Shown in pieces: positions 1 through 11,166 of a stretch of DNA of 64,000 nt. The notes below the pieces were generated by a model. The model worked only from the letters and a program-made list of their open reading frames with translations, was not told the DNA's origin and searched no databases. Positions within the stretch are counted from its first letter, which is position 1; each line of letters starts with the position of its first letter. The position numbers were made by a program, and so were the translations under genes. This DNA comes from Desmodus rotundus (lineage: Eukaryota; Chordata; Mammalia; Chiroptera; Phyllostomidae). The DNA is taken from assembly GCF_022682495.2 (NCBI RefSeq), contig NC_071391.1, forward strand, positions 39,904,498 through 39,968,497, in the 5' to 3' direction.

Positions 1-750
1 TGGCTATAGCTGAGCCAGCCAGCTCCTTCTATCTCATTGCCAAAAGGGCAAGACAGGTGAGAAGAGCAAACAATCATCTGATTTTCAGGTTATCTTCCCT
101 CATCCACCAAAATTTTTCTAAACTTACTACGAGCAGAAAATTTGGTCTACCACCACACTAAAGACAAAAGGCTTAAGATGCAAATGACTGAGATCATAAG
201 GAAGTTTAGTTACTAATAAAGGATATCAATTAAACAACGTGTACAAATAAATGATAACAGAATCCATTCCCTGTGAAAACTGTTATGAAGATCAGGCTTA
301 TTATTGGTACATTCAAAGCTTTCTGAGGAAAGGAATATGGAAAAGGGAGACAAAAGATAAGAAAAGCTCACAAATGTATCAGGATAGTCTTTTTTTTTTT
401 TTCCTATTACACAGAATAACCATACATAGAGGCAGCTGTGTTTCACACAGGTCTACTTATTTTTTAGAGATTTTTATTCTTTATTTTATACTGCTCCAAC
501 ACAATACACTGTTTCAAAACACTATTTTATAATCTAATTTTATTATAGGAAAAGGTCTTCGTAATCTGAGAGGGTAGCAAGACCACTCACTCGTCCCCAT
601 CCCCCTGGCCCTACAGTTTTCTCAAAATCATCTGAATTATACAACCATGTATTTAGTAGGTTATTACAAACTTGTGATTCCTGGACTGCCAATGAAATAC
701 TTAAGAGAGAACCAGACACATCAAAAGGTGACAGGAAGAAACTAAAAGGA
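1..750. other. WEE1 intron 5, nothing recognised
   Basis: AT-rich sequence downstream of exon 5. I looked for exon 6 (expected to start GGSLADAIS) on the minus strand and did not find it. Confidence 0.4.
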
Positions 751-756
751 GATGGT

Positions 757-948
757 GCCCTGGCAGGGTAGCTCAGTTGGTTGGAGCAGCATCCCCATGT
801 GCCAAGGTTACAGGTTTGATCCCCAGTCAGGCACATATAAGAATTACCCAAAGAATGCACAACTAACCACAAATCAATGTTTCTCCCTCTCTTACTGTCT
901 CTCTCTAAAATCAATCATCAATCAAATAAATAAAAAATAAAATAAAAT
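757..948 (+). mobile_element. VES-type SINE
   Basis: CCCTGGCAGGGTAGCTCAGT subtype (tRNA-like head with ...TTGGTTGGAGCA) and AT-rich tail. Perfect 8 bp target duplication GAGATGGT at 749-756 and 949-956. Confidence 0.9.
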
Positions 949-1095
949 GAGATGGTTCCTACCAAATATGGAGTGGAAATACATTATGGTTGCGCTGTAC
1001 TGTATCAAATGCACTAAAAATACAGGTTAAGAAACAGAATAGCGTACAGGTCATGAGATAGCTACATAAATATTTTGATGGTATAAATAGAAACA

Positions 1096-1572
1096 TTTCC
1101 TGAAACACCAATTCAAAAGAACCTGTGCACCCCAGTATGCATAGCAGCGCAATTTACAATAGTCACCTAAGTGCCCATTAGTAAATGAGTGGATCAAAAC
1201 CACAATGGAATACTACACAGCAGAAAGAAAGAACTCCTACCCTTAAGAGACAACATGGATAGAGTTACACTAAGTGAGGTAAGCCAGGCAGTGAAAGACA
1301 AATACTGTATGATCTAACCTGTAAGTGGAACCTAATCAACAAAACAAATAAGTGAACAACATAGAACCAGAGACATGGAAATAAAGAACAAATTGACAGT
1401 GACCAGAGAGGTCAGGGGAAGAGGATAACGGGAAAAGAAGGGGAAGGGTCATCAAAGAACATGTATAAAGGACACAAGGCAGGGATTGAAGGTGGGAGAG
1501 GGGGGTGGGTAAGGCAGAGGAGAGTAATGGGGGGAAAATGGGGACAATTGTAACTGAAAAATAAAAAAGAAA
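1096..1572 (+). mobile_element. L1 3' end (ORF2 C-terminus and 3' UTR)
   Basis: Contains the ORF2-end signature AATGGAATACTACACAGCAG, GTGAAAGACAAATACTG and AACCAGAGACATGGAAATAA, then a G-rich 3' UTR and a tail ACTGAAAAATAAAAAAG. Truncated at 5'. Confidence 0.85.
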
Positions 1573-1906
1573 CATTTCAAGAGACTTGTGAAACAAACTA
1601 GCAGCAATGCTGTATACTGAGCACTTCCACTCTTTCAAGTATAGAGAATTAATAAAATAATGAGAAATGAGGTATGGAAATAGATCTTTTACTTTTGTTT
1701 TGTTCACTCTTTTAAATATGGAAAACCTGAACCCACTATCTATACCACTTAGAAGCTATGAAATGGCTGGTCTTGCTTAAGGAAAAAATAATGAGAATCA
1801 ACAAAAATAATAATATAAAAATAAATCTTTGCTAACACCCCAAAAGTTACCTAAATTCTAAATTTTAATGTTTACAGAAGATATACAAAAATAAAAATCC
1901 ATTACC

Positions 1907-2011
1907 CAGGCTGGGGCAAAAGTAGGTTTATAGTCGTTCACATGGAAAATACAACAATTATAAATAAAAGTACAATAAACTGTGTTTCAAGTACTTTTGC
2001 CCCACCCTATA
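1907..2011. mobile_element. Short mariner-type MITE (MADE1-like termini)
   Basis: About 100 bp with inverted ends GGCTGGGGCAAAAGTAGG and GTACTTTTGCCCCACCC. The GGTxGGxGCAAAAGTA pattern resembles the MADE1/Hsmar1 terminus. Lies in WEE1 intron 5. Non-coding. Confidence 0.6.
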
Positions 2012-2788
2012 TGTAAAGATTTAGATATTTAATAACAGATGTCTATATAAGAATTGAGACCAGAATACCAGACAAGAATACCAGAATTGAGACCAATTGT
2101 GGTAAAGATTTAATGAAAAGGGGACCAAAGCTGATCCTTGAAGGACTTGCTGAAATTGAAAGCTATACTCAGGCCCAAAGTTGAACCTCTATACTGACTT
2201 ATTTTGTTTGTCCTAGGGGGAAAAGGGAGGCAGGCACAGCTAGAGAACAACTTACTTAATAGAAAAATCTTAGTGGATGCTTATGGTAAACTGGATTTGA
2301 TGGGAGTGAGGAGGGCAAGATTACAGAATGACTTGAGCAAATGGCGGGGTTTAGATCAATGGAGAGTCACTGTTAAGAATAACCAACATCAGTTTTAGCA
2401 GGTCATATAATGAAATGGAAAGGGAAGGCTAGATGCAGGGAACCTGTGTTATTAACTACTGTGTCCCACACACACACACTACCCTAGGTGCAGGGAATAA
2501 CAAAATATATACAACAAAGCCAGTGTCCTCTCAAGAAAATCAGTTTAATTCCAGTAACTGATATATATAATTTGTACTCTTCTACTACTGAGGTAGAAGG
2601 GAGAAGGTTTTCAATCTTTATTTAACAGCAGACAGGCACTACTGCCCTTGAAATTCATGTTAGAATTTAGATCTTTGAATTTATAAGAGATAAAAGAGAC
2701 ATAGACTTAAATAATAGTAAGTATTCACTGAGTGCTCATTCATTTGAGCTAACAAGTTTAGAAGGGAACCTGTTATGTTGTCACTCAC

Positions 2789-2910
2789 CATTACAATACT
2801 CATTCTGTATGAGCATATGATCGTCTTCTGCCCACGCAGAGAAATACCGAACTACATGGGAATGCTGTCCAAGCACTGCATGAGCATATACTTCTCTCAA
2901 AGCATTCTGC
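2789..2910 (-). CDS. WEE1: WEE1 coding exon 5
   Basis: Acceptor TCTCCTAG. Encodes [20 protein letters not shown] through NEYCN, taking in the alpha-C helix glutamate and the hinge with N376 and C379. Donor GTGAGT leaves one base of the next codon. This is the last WEE1 exon inside the window. Confidence 0.96.
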
Positions 2911-5900
2911 CTAGGAGAAATTTGAGATTAAGAGAATGATAAATCTTTTTTATTCAAGTCTAAACTGAATTAATTTACCTGAAACTTCATGAAAGAAATT
3001 TGAGTTCTGTATCTATCATTATGCTGAAAAACAACTTGGTTGAGAGAGAGGGAGCTAAGACTGAGCCAGATTTTTCCAAAGACTTTCATTAAAGAATGGC
3101 AATTAGAAAGAAGGAACCTTACTGGACCTAGAAATCAGGAAAGATAAAAGTTCCATTTAACTGTGAATTCATGGACGCTCCTAGAAATAAGAAATTTACG
3201 TTAGGTTCCAAAATTAGACTGCTTATAATTTTACCAAGTCCAATAAGAACTAATGGTATAAAATGAAAAGGATCTGATTATAACTTCTCAAAAGTTGAGA
3301 ATTAATTAAATTCAAAGTTTGATCACTTAAAACTTTAATGTTTGTAATACCACAGTAAACAAAAAGTCGAAAGACAAAATTTTTAATACATACTCATCAA
3401 CAGAGCCGGCCAATGGCTTTTTTGATCGCTTAATGGCATAAATGCATCCATCCAGCCTCTTCACACATTTAAATACAGAACCAAATTCTCCAGAGCCAAT
3501 TTTTTCTAGCTCATGAAATTCTGTTGTATACCGGGACTTCATATTGCTTTCAGTAATTGTAATTCTCTGTAATAAAAAGTGTATCCATATGCATAATACA
3601 AAAATATGAAAATTATTTTTTGCTATGGTGACAGCACTTTGTGTAAAAATTTAAAATTATACAGTATGTTTCAATGCTTAGTTAACATGTATATAACTTA
3701 AGAAACAGAAAAGTCAAATTTCAGAAACAAAAAGAAAACTAAGTGCTATTTACTTTAGCAGGTCTTGTTTCATCTTCAAACTCATAATCACTGGCTTCCA
3801 TGTCTTCACCACAGGAACTGAAAAATATTATGTATTTTTTCATCAACATATCTGAAGTACACATCAACTAGAGATCCAAAATTTTACTCATAGGTGCACA
3901 GTGAAATGAAATTTTAATGAGCAAAAACAGAAAAGCATTTAATTTTATAATCACAAGATAAAGCTCAGCTGATTAAAATGTGATCCTTGTTGAGATATGC
4001 TCATTAATCAGAAGCCAACACCACCAAGCATATCAAATTTAAAATGCCTTCCTAGCCCTGGTTTGTGTGGCTCAGTGGATTGAGCATTGGCTTATAAACC
4101 AAAGGGTTGCCAGTTCAACTCCCAGTCAGGGCACCTGCCTGGGTTGCTGCCCAGGTCCCCAGTAGGGGGCGCACAAGAGGCAACCACACGTTGATGTTCC
4201 GTTTGTGTTCCTTCGTTTCCCTCTTTCTCCTCCCTTCCCCTCTGTCTAAAACTAGTCTTAAAAAAAAAAAAAAAAAAAAAGTCTTTCTAAACCAACTGTC
4301 TATCAGCCTGCCTCATTTTGACACCACTGGATTTCCTATAAGTTATCTAGACTTTTTATTTCTTTTCTCATGCCACTCCTTTTCCACACCTGATTACTTC
4401 TCACCTATCTCTGCTGAGAATTAGGTGCTAGTGATAGAGAAAAATTTCAGAGCATAAACTTCCATATCATTCAGTTGAAAATTAAGTTTTGATTAAGTAT
4501 ACCAAGCCAATCTTGGGTGTTTGGGGAACAAACTATTGAGTAATAACTAACTTACTCATTCCAATATGTTCTCTTTCTTCTACGACACTGTCCTGAGGAA
4601 TGAAGTAACACAGAATCTGGAGTAAAAGGATTAATATTCACTTGAGGTGTCTGTCGAATGTCAAATTCTCTTTTTCCTGATTTTTCTGTATCCATGAACA
4701 GAGAACCACTTCGGAGTTTAACAGAGCTGGAATCGATTCCCCGAGCTTTGGAGAGCAAACTCTAGGAAAGGAAAAATAAAGCTTTTAGGATCCAAGTCCT
4801 ACAGACGGCCGTCTCAACAAGCCTTTCTCCTGGATGAATGTGTAGGTCAAAGCCAACACACAAGTTTTGAAATACTGCAGTATTTCAAGCAAAATAAAGT
4901 GGTTAACTTAGCAGTCTGAAGCTGGATAGTAACCACCGTTTCTGAAACATAGCCAAGTAAAATAGGTCTAGAGCCCTAAAGAGTATGAATACATACAAAA
5001 ATTAAGTTCATTCTAGAGGCAAAAAGTTAACAAACGCTTGCTAAAAATAAAAAGCAGTCAGGGAGCCCCATAAAAGCTCCTCTCTCCTCTCCCCTCCCCC
5101 CAGCCCTTAAATAGGGCTTTGAAAGCCGCCTCCGCTGAGCTCCTCCCCTCACTTCCAGAGGGATCTTGCCCGGGGCAAGTCTGCTAATAAACTCTAAAGC
5201 CCTAAAACACACATCCTCCTGAGGTACTGAAACTTACTTAAGTACATTTTCCGTTTTATTCCTGCAAATGAGATACTTGTCTTAATTTCGCTAAGAGTCC
5301 GCCTTAAAATCTGCTGTTACTTTTGAAATTCTATTAGTGGTAATCGGCATAATTTCTTGCCACTTAACAGATGCTGAACTGCTACTTCACGATTCATTCT
5401 CAACAACATGAATGCATAAAGGTCCAAGCAACAACCCCAGTGCTGGTTTTTTAACAGTTCCATACTCCTGATTACCCCACTTAGGTGACCAAACTTGGTC
5501 ACTGCAAACTCTACGATGTAAACAAACGCTTACACAACATTTTGTCCGGAAAGAGGCTTAAATGCTACCCAGAGTTCTTTACAAGTCTTTAACAAGTCTT
5601 TAAGAGTGTAAATGGCTGGAAGGCTAACCTTTTCTCCCCAGTCGCAGCGCAGTCTCCCTCCCTACTTCAAGCCTTCCCCCTTAAGGTGGTAAGACACGAA
5701 ATGATAAGGCCACAAACACCAGCGGTCACGGCGTTTAAAAAGCACCATATGGCTGCGGCGCTGGGGAGTGTCAGGTGTTGGGGCCAAGCACCACTCCAGC
5801 CTCCTTCCAAACCACGTTATCTGTGCCACACTCCCGGGTGACAAGCTCGGGGCAGCCCCCATTCGGCGGGCTTTCAATCGTGAGCCACCTGGACGGCACC

Positions 5901-6732
5901 GACCAGCCCCTTTGAAAGATGAAGAAGTTCCAGATGAGGCCCATTGTTCAGTTACATAATCTTAACGGACAACTTCTGGGCAGGGCCAGAAAGAAAGGCT
6001 GCCAACTTTTTGTTGCGGCGCAGGAGAGCGAGCGGGGATGCGGCCGGGCGGTTATGTAACCGAACCCGGCCAGTGCCGCGCTCCGCTCTAGGCGCCTTCA
6101 CGTTTTTAAAAGGACAGCCGAGCGCGGGACGCTCCGGCCACCGCTTCCTCTCTCACCTTGGGGGTGTGCGGCGTGTCAAAAAGCCGCAGCTTGCGGAAGG
6201 TCTTGTGCGGCGGCGTGCCCGGGTGGTCCCGCAGCGGCGAGCAAGGACCCTCGCCAGTCATGCGCTCCCCGTAACCCTGCGGGGACGCGTCCTCCGGGCC
6301 GCCGCAGCGCACCGGCGAGAACGAGCTGCCCAGGAAGTAGGCGGCCGCCGGCGACTTGACTGGCGACGAAGAACCGAAGCCCTCCTCCTCCCACGAGTCG
6401 CCCTCCGCCCCGCCGCCAGATGCGTCCACGCTCGGGGAGGCGCCCCGCAGCAACATGTCCTCTTCCAGTTCCCCGGGGCTGCCGGGGGCCGGGCCGGGCG
6501 ACCGACGGCCCTCGGGCCCGGGCTCGGTGGGGCTCCGCGCGGGCGGCAGCGGCGAGTCGGGCTCCTGAAAGGCCGAGTCCTCGCCAGTGCTGTGGCCGCT
6601 GCCTTCCTCCTCCTCTTCTTCCTCCTCCTCCTCACAGTCGCTGCAGGGCGAGAAGATCAGCTTCTGCCGCAAGGTGCAAGAGACCCCGGGACGGCGAGAC
6701 GGCGGCGGCTGCTGCCGGCTAAGGAAGCTCAT
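2789..6732 (-). CDS. WEE1: WEE1 G2 checkpoint kinase, 5' part (exons 1-5)
   Basis: Nuclear protein kinase that phosphorylates Tyr15 of CDK1 and blocks mitotic entry. Five exons, all with GT/AG junctions and a continuous frame, encode residues 1-380 of a protein that is about 646 residues in human; landmark residues fall at the human numbers. Visible: a ten-glutamate run (34-43), the PLK1 phosphodegron serine S53 in EDSAFQEP, proline-directed sites S123 and S139, the RKLRLF segment, the glycine-rich loop GSGEFG (306-311), the ATP-binding lysine K328 in AIKRSKK, the alpha-C glutamate E346, and hinge residues N376 and C379. Translation starts at the ATG at 6732 ([10 protein letters not shown]), with G at -3. 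Exon 6 onward, including the catalytic loop, is not found between 1 and 2788 and must lie beyond the left edge. Promoter and first exon are in a CpG island. Identification is by recalled family sequence and is very secure. Confidence 0.97.
3394..3566 (-). CDS. WEE1: WEE1 coding exon 4 (start of kinase domain)
   Basis: Encodes [20 protein letters not shown] onward, with the glycine-rich loop GSGEFGSV and the ATP-contacting lysine in YAIKRSKK. Acceptor TTACAG; donor GTATGT inside the Glu340 codon. Confidence 0.97.
3754..3817 (-). CDS. WEE1: WEE1 coding exon 3
   Basis: A 64 bp exon encoding the end of the split Asp, then [21 protein letters not shown]. Acceptor TTTTTCAG, donor GTAAAT. It is too short to appear as an open frame of its own and was placed by frame continuity and homology. 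Confidence 0.95.
4055..4280 (+). mobile_element. VES-type SINE in WEE1 intron 2
   Basis: GCCCTGGTTTGTGTGGCTCA head, box-B-like GGTTGCCAGTTCAACTCC, CT-rich region and a 20-base A tail. Contains CCAGTAGGGGGCGC at 4159-4172, a CTCF-core-like string. Confidence 0.93.
4556..4761 (-). CDS. WEE1: WEE1 coding exon 2
   Basis: Begins after the acceptor CCTAG with [15 protein letters not shown] and ends RRRKRTYWN plus two bases of an aspartate codon, with donor GTAAGT at 4555. Covers aa 193-260 and part of 261, including the basic RRRKR cluster. Confidence 0.96.
6157..6732 (-). CDS. WEE1: WEE1 coding exon 1 (aa 1-192)
   Basis: Opens with [10 protein letters not shown] and ends TPHTPK, followed by the donor GTGAGA at 6156. 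Encodes the disordered acidic, proline-rich regulatory region with S53, S123 and S139. The stretch around aa 95-170 is the part that differs most from the human protein as I recall it. Confidence 0.96.
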
Positions 6733-6815
6733 CGCACCCCTGGGGCCGGGACGGACAAGGGGACAGCCGGGACTCGTGGAGTCCGGCACACAGCCGGTCC
6801 AGGGGGCGGGTCTGC

Positions 6816-6821
6816 CACGTG
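6816..6821. promoter_or_regulatory. E-box CACGTG in WEE1 5' UTR region
   Basis: Perfect palindromic E-box about 85 bp upstream of the ATG; a GC box (GGGGCGGG) lies just beside it at 6803-6810. USF, MYC or MITF-type factors bind such sites. Function is inferred. Confidence 0.4.
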
Positions 6822-7028
6822 CGACTGGGCGCGTCTACTGGCCTGGCGGCGGGTCTGCGTGGCGATGGGCTGCGGCTCCGGGGCGCTTGAGGCTGCGGGC
6901 GGCGGTGGACACAGCGGCAGCTACGACGCGGACTGTCCGGCAAAGGTGGGGCGGCAGAGGCGGTGAGGTTGAGGTCTCCGCCAGTCCAGCCGCGAGTTCG
7001 GGCTCCGCGGCTTCCCGCGACCGTTAGC

Positions 7029-7052
7029 CACGTGACTGCCCAGTCCACCAAT
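7029..7052. promoter_or_regulatory. E-box plus CCAAT box cluster
   Basis: CACGTGAC at 7029-7036 and CCAAT at 7048-7052, 12 bp apart. Both are typical proximal elements of cell-cycle genes (USF/CREB-like and NF-Y). Assignment is by motif only. Confidence 0.5.
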
Positions 7053-7123
7053 CCCTGCCCAGCCCCGGGTTTGAAAAAAAGGAGGGCGCGACGTACCCCG
7101 CGGGGGAGGGATTTGCTACGTGA

Positions 7124-7135
7124 TTTTGGCGCGAA
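7124..7135. promoter_or_regulatory. E2F-type site TTTTGGCGCGAA
   Basis: Matches the E2F consensus TTTSSCGC on both strands (a TTSGCGCGAA-type near-palindrome). About 100 bp upstream of the probable WEE1 start, consistent with cell-cycle-dependent transcription. Binding is inferred. Confidence 0.6.
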
Positions 7136-7599
7136 CGTGCTGGCCACGCCCCCCACCCGGCGCGGGCCGGGCCTGGGTGGGTGCTGTTCCGCGGCCGTGT
7201 GAAAGAGTCGGACCGCGGGGAGTTGGGTCTGGCACCATCCCGGCACTGCAGAGCTGGGAGCCAAGGCGGCACCTCTGGGAGGGGGCGGGTGGAGCCTGGC
7301 TCGACTCCGCCAGGACTAAGCCGAGCCGAATGCCTTCCCAATGAATTCCCCCTCCTCGCGCCCCCTCCAGTGCCCCAGGGGTCTGACGTCGGACAGAGGG
7401 GCTGGGAGCGCCTCTGGGCCCCGCGGGCCACGGCGTGTGCGGAACCGCTGTGGCTCCCGGGCGCTACTCGTGGAGACTCGCCTCCAGTACCCGGTCCTGG
7501 GCGTTGTGGGCGTGGCTGTAGGCAGTCACGTTCCTGGGTCGAGGTCTAAACCGGAAATGTAGATTCCGGCCTCGGGGCTTTTCCGAGCTGTGTGAGCAG

Positions 7600-8310
7600 A
7601 TTGCCTAACCGAAATCAGCTAGTTCTCCGGGCGAGGACTCCGGCTTTGGGGGTCGCCTGTGGAGACTCAGTTTTACCCTAGACTGGCTGTTAGCGTGGGG
7701 TGTGCTTGCAGCCAGGTGGGCTCCCCTGGGCCGTGGTCCCCTCTGCAGTCCACTCTAGACTTGGCCACAGGAAATAAACAGCGCAATTGGCCCTAGCACC
7801 GAACACGGTGTTTGTTTGCCAGCACCTGGGCAGGTGTTGGCGAAACCCATTGACCCAGCCTGCTGCAAATTTAAACGCAACTTTAGAAGAAAAAAGAAAT
7901 TCGTCTAGTACTCCATCAAATTGTGACTTAATCTGTCCCTTATTGTCGCATATACGAATTTCTCAATTTGTCAATTGTAAATAACCCCATGGTGAATATT
8001 TTTCTTTCTCATGTTTTTTTCCTCTGTACTTTGTGTGTGTGTGTGTTATTCCTTAAGATACAGAAGTGAGTATTACTGGAATAAAAGATTTAAACTGCCA
8101 AATTGCCCTCTGGGTGGGGGGAAACAATTTATATCTTCACATCAGAGTACACTTTTCATGAATTCTGGGCATCTGTGGGTAAAGTTTGTTAATGTAGTTT
8201 TGTTGTTTTACTTAATGATTTCTAGTGTGTTTTTCTTCTTGTAGCACTTTACAGTATGAATATTAACACGTTACTGTGTATGTCGTTCTAACAGTTTTCA
8301 AAGGCTAAAC
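7600..8310. other. Intergenic flank upstream of WEE1
   Basis: Composition falls from GC-rich to AT-rich; holds a short (TG)n run at 8033-8047. No gene or named repeat seen. Confidence 0.4.
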
Positions 8311-8324
8311 TAAAGCTGGATTTT

Positions 8325-8536
8325 TTTTTCTTTTTTCTTTTTTTTAAGATTTTATTTTTGGCGAGAGGGGAAGGGAGGGAGAAAGGGGGGGAAAGAAACA
8401 TCGAAGTGTGGTTGCCTCTCACTTGCCCCCTGCTGGGGACCTGGCAACCCAGGCCTGTGCCCTGACTGGAAATCCATCCCTCAGCCCTCTGGTTCGCAGG
8501 CCAGCGCTCAATCCACTGAGCCACACCAGCCAGGGC
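8325..8536 (-). mobile_element. VES-type SINE
   Basis: Reads as complement from AAAGATTTTATTTTT to CCACACCAGCCAGGGC. Perfect 14 bp target duplication TAAAGCTGGATTTT at 8311-8324 and 8537-8550, so it is a young insertion. Minus strand holds CCAGCAGGGGGCA at 8424-8436. Confidence 0.95.
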
Positions 8537-8999
8537 TAAAGCTGGATTTTCAATAATGGAAACACGTCTTAGTACTTATCACATGGGGAATTCCCTAACG
8601 TCTCAGTGAAGGGTGAACCACTCTTTTCTATAGATATTTGCTAAGTGATACATAAACGTCTTTTTGCATGTTAATCCAAATTTAATTTTAAACACTTGGA
8701 AGACAGGAAATCTACCCCTTTGGTGTGTCTCCAGGAAAAGCGTTCTTTGATTCATGGCGACCAAAGACAAGGAGTGATGTTTAGCACTCTCCCTCCAATG
8801 CCTCTTCTCCCTCAGTCCTCGTGAGGACAGATACAATTTTTTGATATGGATAGTTTACATTTTCCCAATTTCATGTGAAGTGTAAACAAAAAATAACTTT
8901 AGGAAACTTTGACTCTTTATTAATCTGTAATATGAGTTGTGTATAAACATAGTGTGCTTGCTTCCTAAGTAAGTGGGAATTTAAAGCCCCACAAACACT

Positions 9000-9450
9000 A
9001 TCCCCACTTGATAATTGCCCCTAAGCCCCTCCCATATAGGAATTCTTTATCCCCTATTGCTATCACACCCCCACTCCCCCTTCATAGCACTCTGCTTTCT
9101 TTTTAAAAAAATTTTTTAAAATGTATTATTAGAGAGAGAGGAAGGAAGAGAAGAAGGAAACATCAATTTGTTTTGTTGTTCCACATATTTACTGGTTAAT
9201 TCTTGTATGTGCCCTGACCAGGATGGAACACACAACCTTGGCAAATCTGGAGGATGCTCTCTAACCAACTGAGCCACCCGGCCAGGGCACCCTGCATTAT
9301 TTCCTTAACAGGCTGATATCTTGTCTCGAAGTGTGTTATTTATTACTGTCCGGTTCTAGAAAATGAAACCCCGTGAGTGTAGGGACCTTTTCCATTTGTA
9401 TATTGCAGTATTCTGGTGTGACTTAGATGTTCAATATTTTCTTCACGATA
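9000..9450. repeat. L2-like fossil, split by a SINE
   Basis: Text typical of the mammalian L2 3' end (GTGAGTGTAGGGACCTTTTC, ATATTGCAGTATTCTGG) on the right of the SINE and compatible sequence on its left. Degenerate. Confidence 0.4.
9101..9288 (-). mobile_element. VES-related SINE (GGTAGCTCAGTTGGTTAGAG subtype)
   Basis: Ends AACTGAGCCACCCGGCCAGG GC on the plus strand with GA-rich and AT-rich 3' part; includes GTTGTTCCAC and TTGTATGTGCCCTGACCAGG. Inserted in an L2 fossil. Confidence 0.85.
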
Positions 9451-9819
9451 ATAAAGCCCTTAAATCTTTGTTGATTTATTTTTTTCTCTCAATATAAATT
9501 CAAATGGTACAGAAGTCTCCCACCTACTCCTTCAGCCCCCAGCCCAAGTCCCCTTCCTGGAGGTAAACACTCTTTTAATGTTGTTTTTCGCAACTCTTAA
9601 TTTGACCGCTCATCTGCTTCCCCAAACTGGGAGGTCCTTGAACTAGGCTGGGGCAAAAGGGCCTGGGATCCCAACAGGAAGGGAAGAGTTCTTGGTCCAC
9701 CGCCCTAGAACTTTAAATTCTTGGCACCCAGGTCCTCACACAGAACAGAAGAGGTAAATTCCCAACGAATGTACAGAATGACTGGGGGAAAGAAGGAATT
9801 TCTTTAAAAGTTGAAAATA

Positions 9820-10050
9820 GGACAGTATAAGAACCATTGCCTCTATAAAGCCTTTCCTTGACTTACTCTACTTCCAAGTGAAAAACAATATTCCACACAC
9901 CAGACTTGCCACCACACCTGGCATAGACTATACAACACTTTGATTACCATGGGCCGGTTGAGATCAAGTTTTGTCTTTAGAGGTTCAGCAACCAGCAGTG
10001 TCCCTTGACCCCTGAGAAGGCACTTAATAAATGTTTCTGGAATAATTTAA
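9820..10050 (+). repeat. L2-like fossil
   Basis: AAGCCTTTCCTTGACTTACT, then CACACCTGGCATAGACT and GGCACTTAATAAATGTTTCT resemble the L2 3' end. Confidence 0.45.
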
Positions 10051-10068
10051 CAAAAATCTTGTGTTTCA

Positions 10069-10252
10069 GGCCCCTGGCCAGATAGCTCAGTTGGTTAGAG
10101 CATCTTCCCCATATGTGAAGGTTGGAGGTTTGATCCTCAGCCAGGCTACATACGGGGAGCAACCAATGAATGCACACTTAAGTGGAACAATATTGATATT
10201 TTTCTAATTAATAAATAAAAATTTAAAAGGCAGCCCCAGAACATTTATTTTA
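10069..10252 (+). mobile_element. VES-related SINE (GGTAGCTCAGTTGG subtype)
   Basis: CCCCTGGCCAGATAGCTCAG head, AACCAATGAATGCA middle, AT-rich end. Target duplication AAAAATCTTGTGTT at 10052-10065 and 10253-10266. Confidence 0.92.
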
Positions 10253-10994
10253 AAAAATCTTGTGTTCCTTAAAACAAACCTGTCAAAATGAGTATGAAAC
10301 CCATGCCCTGCCTCCTCCAGCTGAGAACGTGGCACAGTGTTATGATTTGATTGCAGCAGTGCCCTAACTGAAATCCTTAGTGATTGTTCTGATTTTTTAA
10401 ATTTCTTGTTTCTGAGTAAAGTACTTACTGTACTGGAGAGACAGGGCTACACCCACTTGCCCTAGGACATAACTAATCAGATTTCCTGTTCTTTCTCTAC
10501 CCAGTGTTGTTTCTAACTATAATGTTGCTAGGCAACTTTTGCAGAATCCACGAGCTTGTGGTAGTGTTGTAATAACTGAGTAAAAATCTTGCCTCTAGAT
10601 TTTGGCAGAACAAACTTAAGCTGTTTATCCCCATTAAAGACAGATGACTTAGCACTTTAATACCAGTATTGTCAGCCCATTTGCCTTCCTTAGCACAAGC
10701 AGCAAGATTCCCGCTCTAAAGATTTGTAATGGAGATTCTTAAGTCACTCTCTCAAATACTTTCTATATACAAGCACATGGATATATGTGCATATTATGAA
10801 CAATGCATTTTTGAATGAAAGATCCTTCAGAACTGGGAACTAATGTTTCAGTCTGTAGGAATGTTTCATCCAATTAGTCAGGCTTTAACAAAGCTGAATT
10901 TTTTTTCTAATTTATGCTTTTGATTCTGGAGAAATAATAACTTTCTCGACACAAGAGCCTACTCTGATTTCTAATTTGAAAAAATAAAAAGTTG

Positions 10995-11166
10995 GTCCTG
11001 GTTGGGTGGCTCATTACAGCACTGTTCCAATATGCCAGGATTGCAAGTTCAATCCTCAGTCTCGACATATACAAGAAGCAACCAATGAATGCATAAGTAG
11101 ATGGAACAACAAATCTATGACTCTCTCTCTCTCTCAAAACTCAAATAAATGTTTTAAAACTTAAAA
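10995..11166 (+). mobile_element. VES-related SINE, diverged
   Basis: GTCCTGGTTGGGTGGCTCAT head, AAGCAACCAATGAATGCATA middle, (CT)n and an AT-rich tail. Confidence 0.85.

Larger units (their letters stand above)
6980..7210 (-). promoter_or_regulatory. WEE1: Probable WEE1 core promoter region
   Basis: Lies 250-480 bp upstream of the WEE1 ATG, where the human 5' UTR length would place the start site. Contains an E-box CACGTG (7029-7034), a CCAAT box on the plus strand (7048-7052) and a palindromic E2F-type site (7124-7135). There is no TATA box, as expected for a CpG-island promoter. The exact start site cannot be read from the sequence. Confidence 0.6.
5700..7600. promoter_or_regulatory. CpG island over WEE1 promoter, exon 1 and start of intron 1
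   Basis: CpG dinucleotides and G+C are strikingly dense here compared with the AT-rich sequence on both sides. The island spans the first exon and extends upstream past the expected start site. Boundaries were judged by eye. All long open frames in this block other than WEE1 exon 1 are shadows of the GC-rich composition. Confidence 0.9.

Noticed and set aside
1..2788. WEE1 exon 6 or later exons
   Set aside because: No minus-strand match to GGSLADAIS or downstream kinase motifs was found; they are presumed to lie off the left edge.
6733..6789. Possible N-terminal extension of WEE1 upstream of MSFLS
   Set aside because: The in-frame upstream codon at 6789 is GTG, not [13 protein letters not shown] is the known WEE1 start.
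5944..7562. Several long open frames on both strands in the CpG island (e.g. 5944-6966 plus)
   Set aside because: They overlap WEE1 exon 1 or the promoter, show low-complexity Arg/Gly/Pro/Ala composition and match no family; high GC suppresses stop codons.
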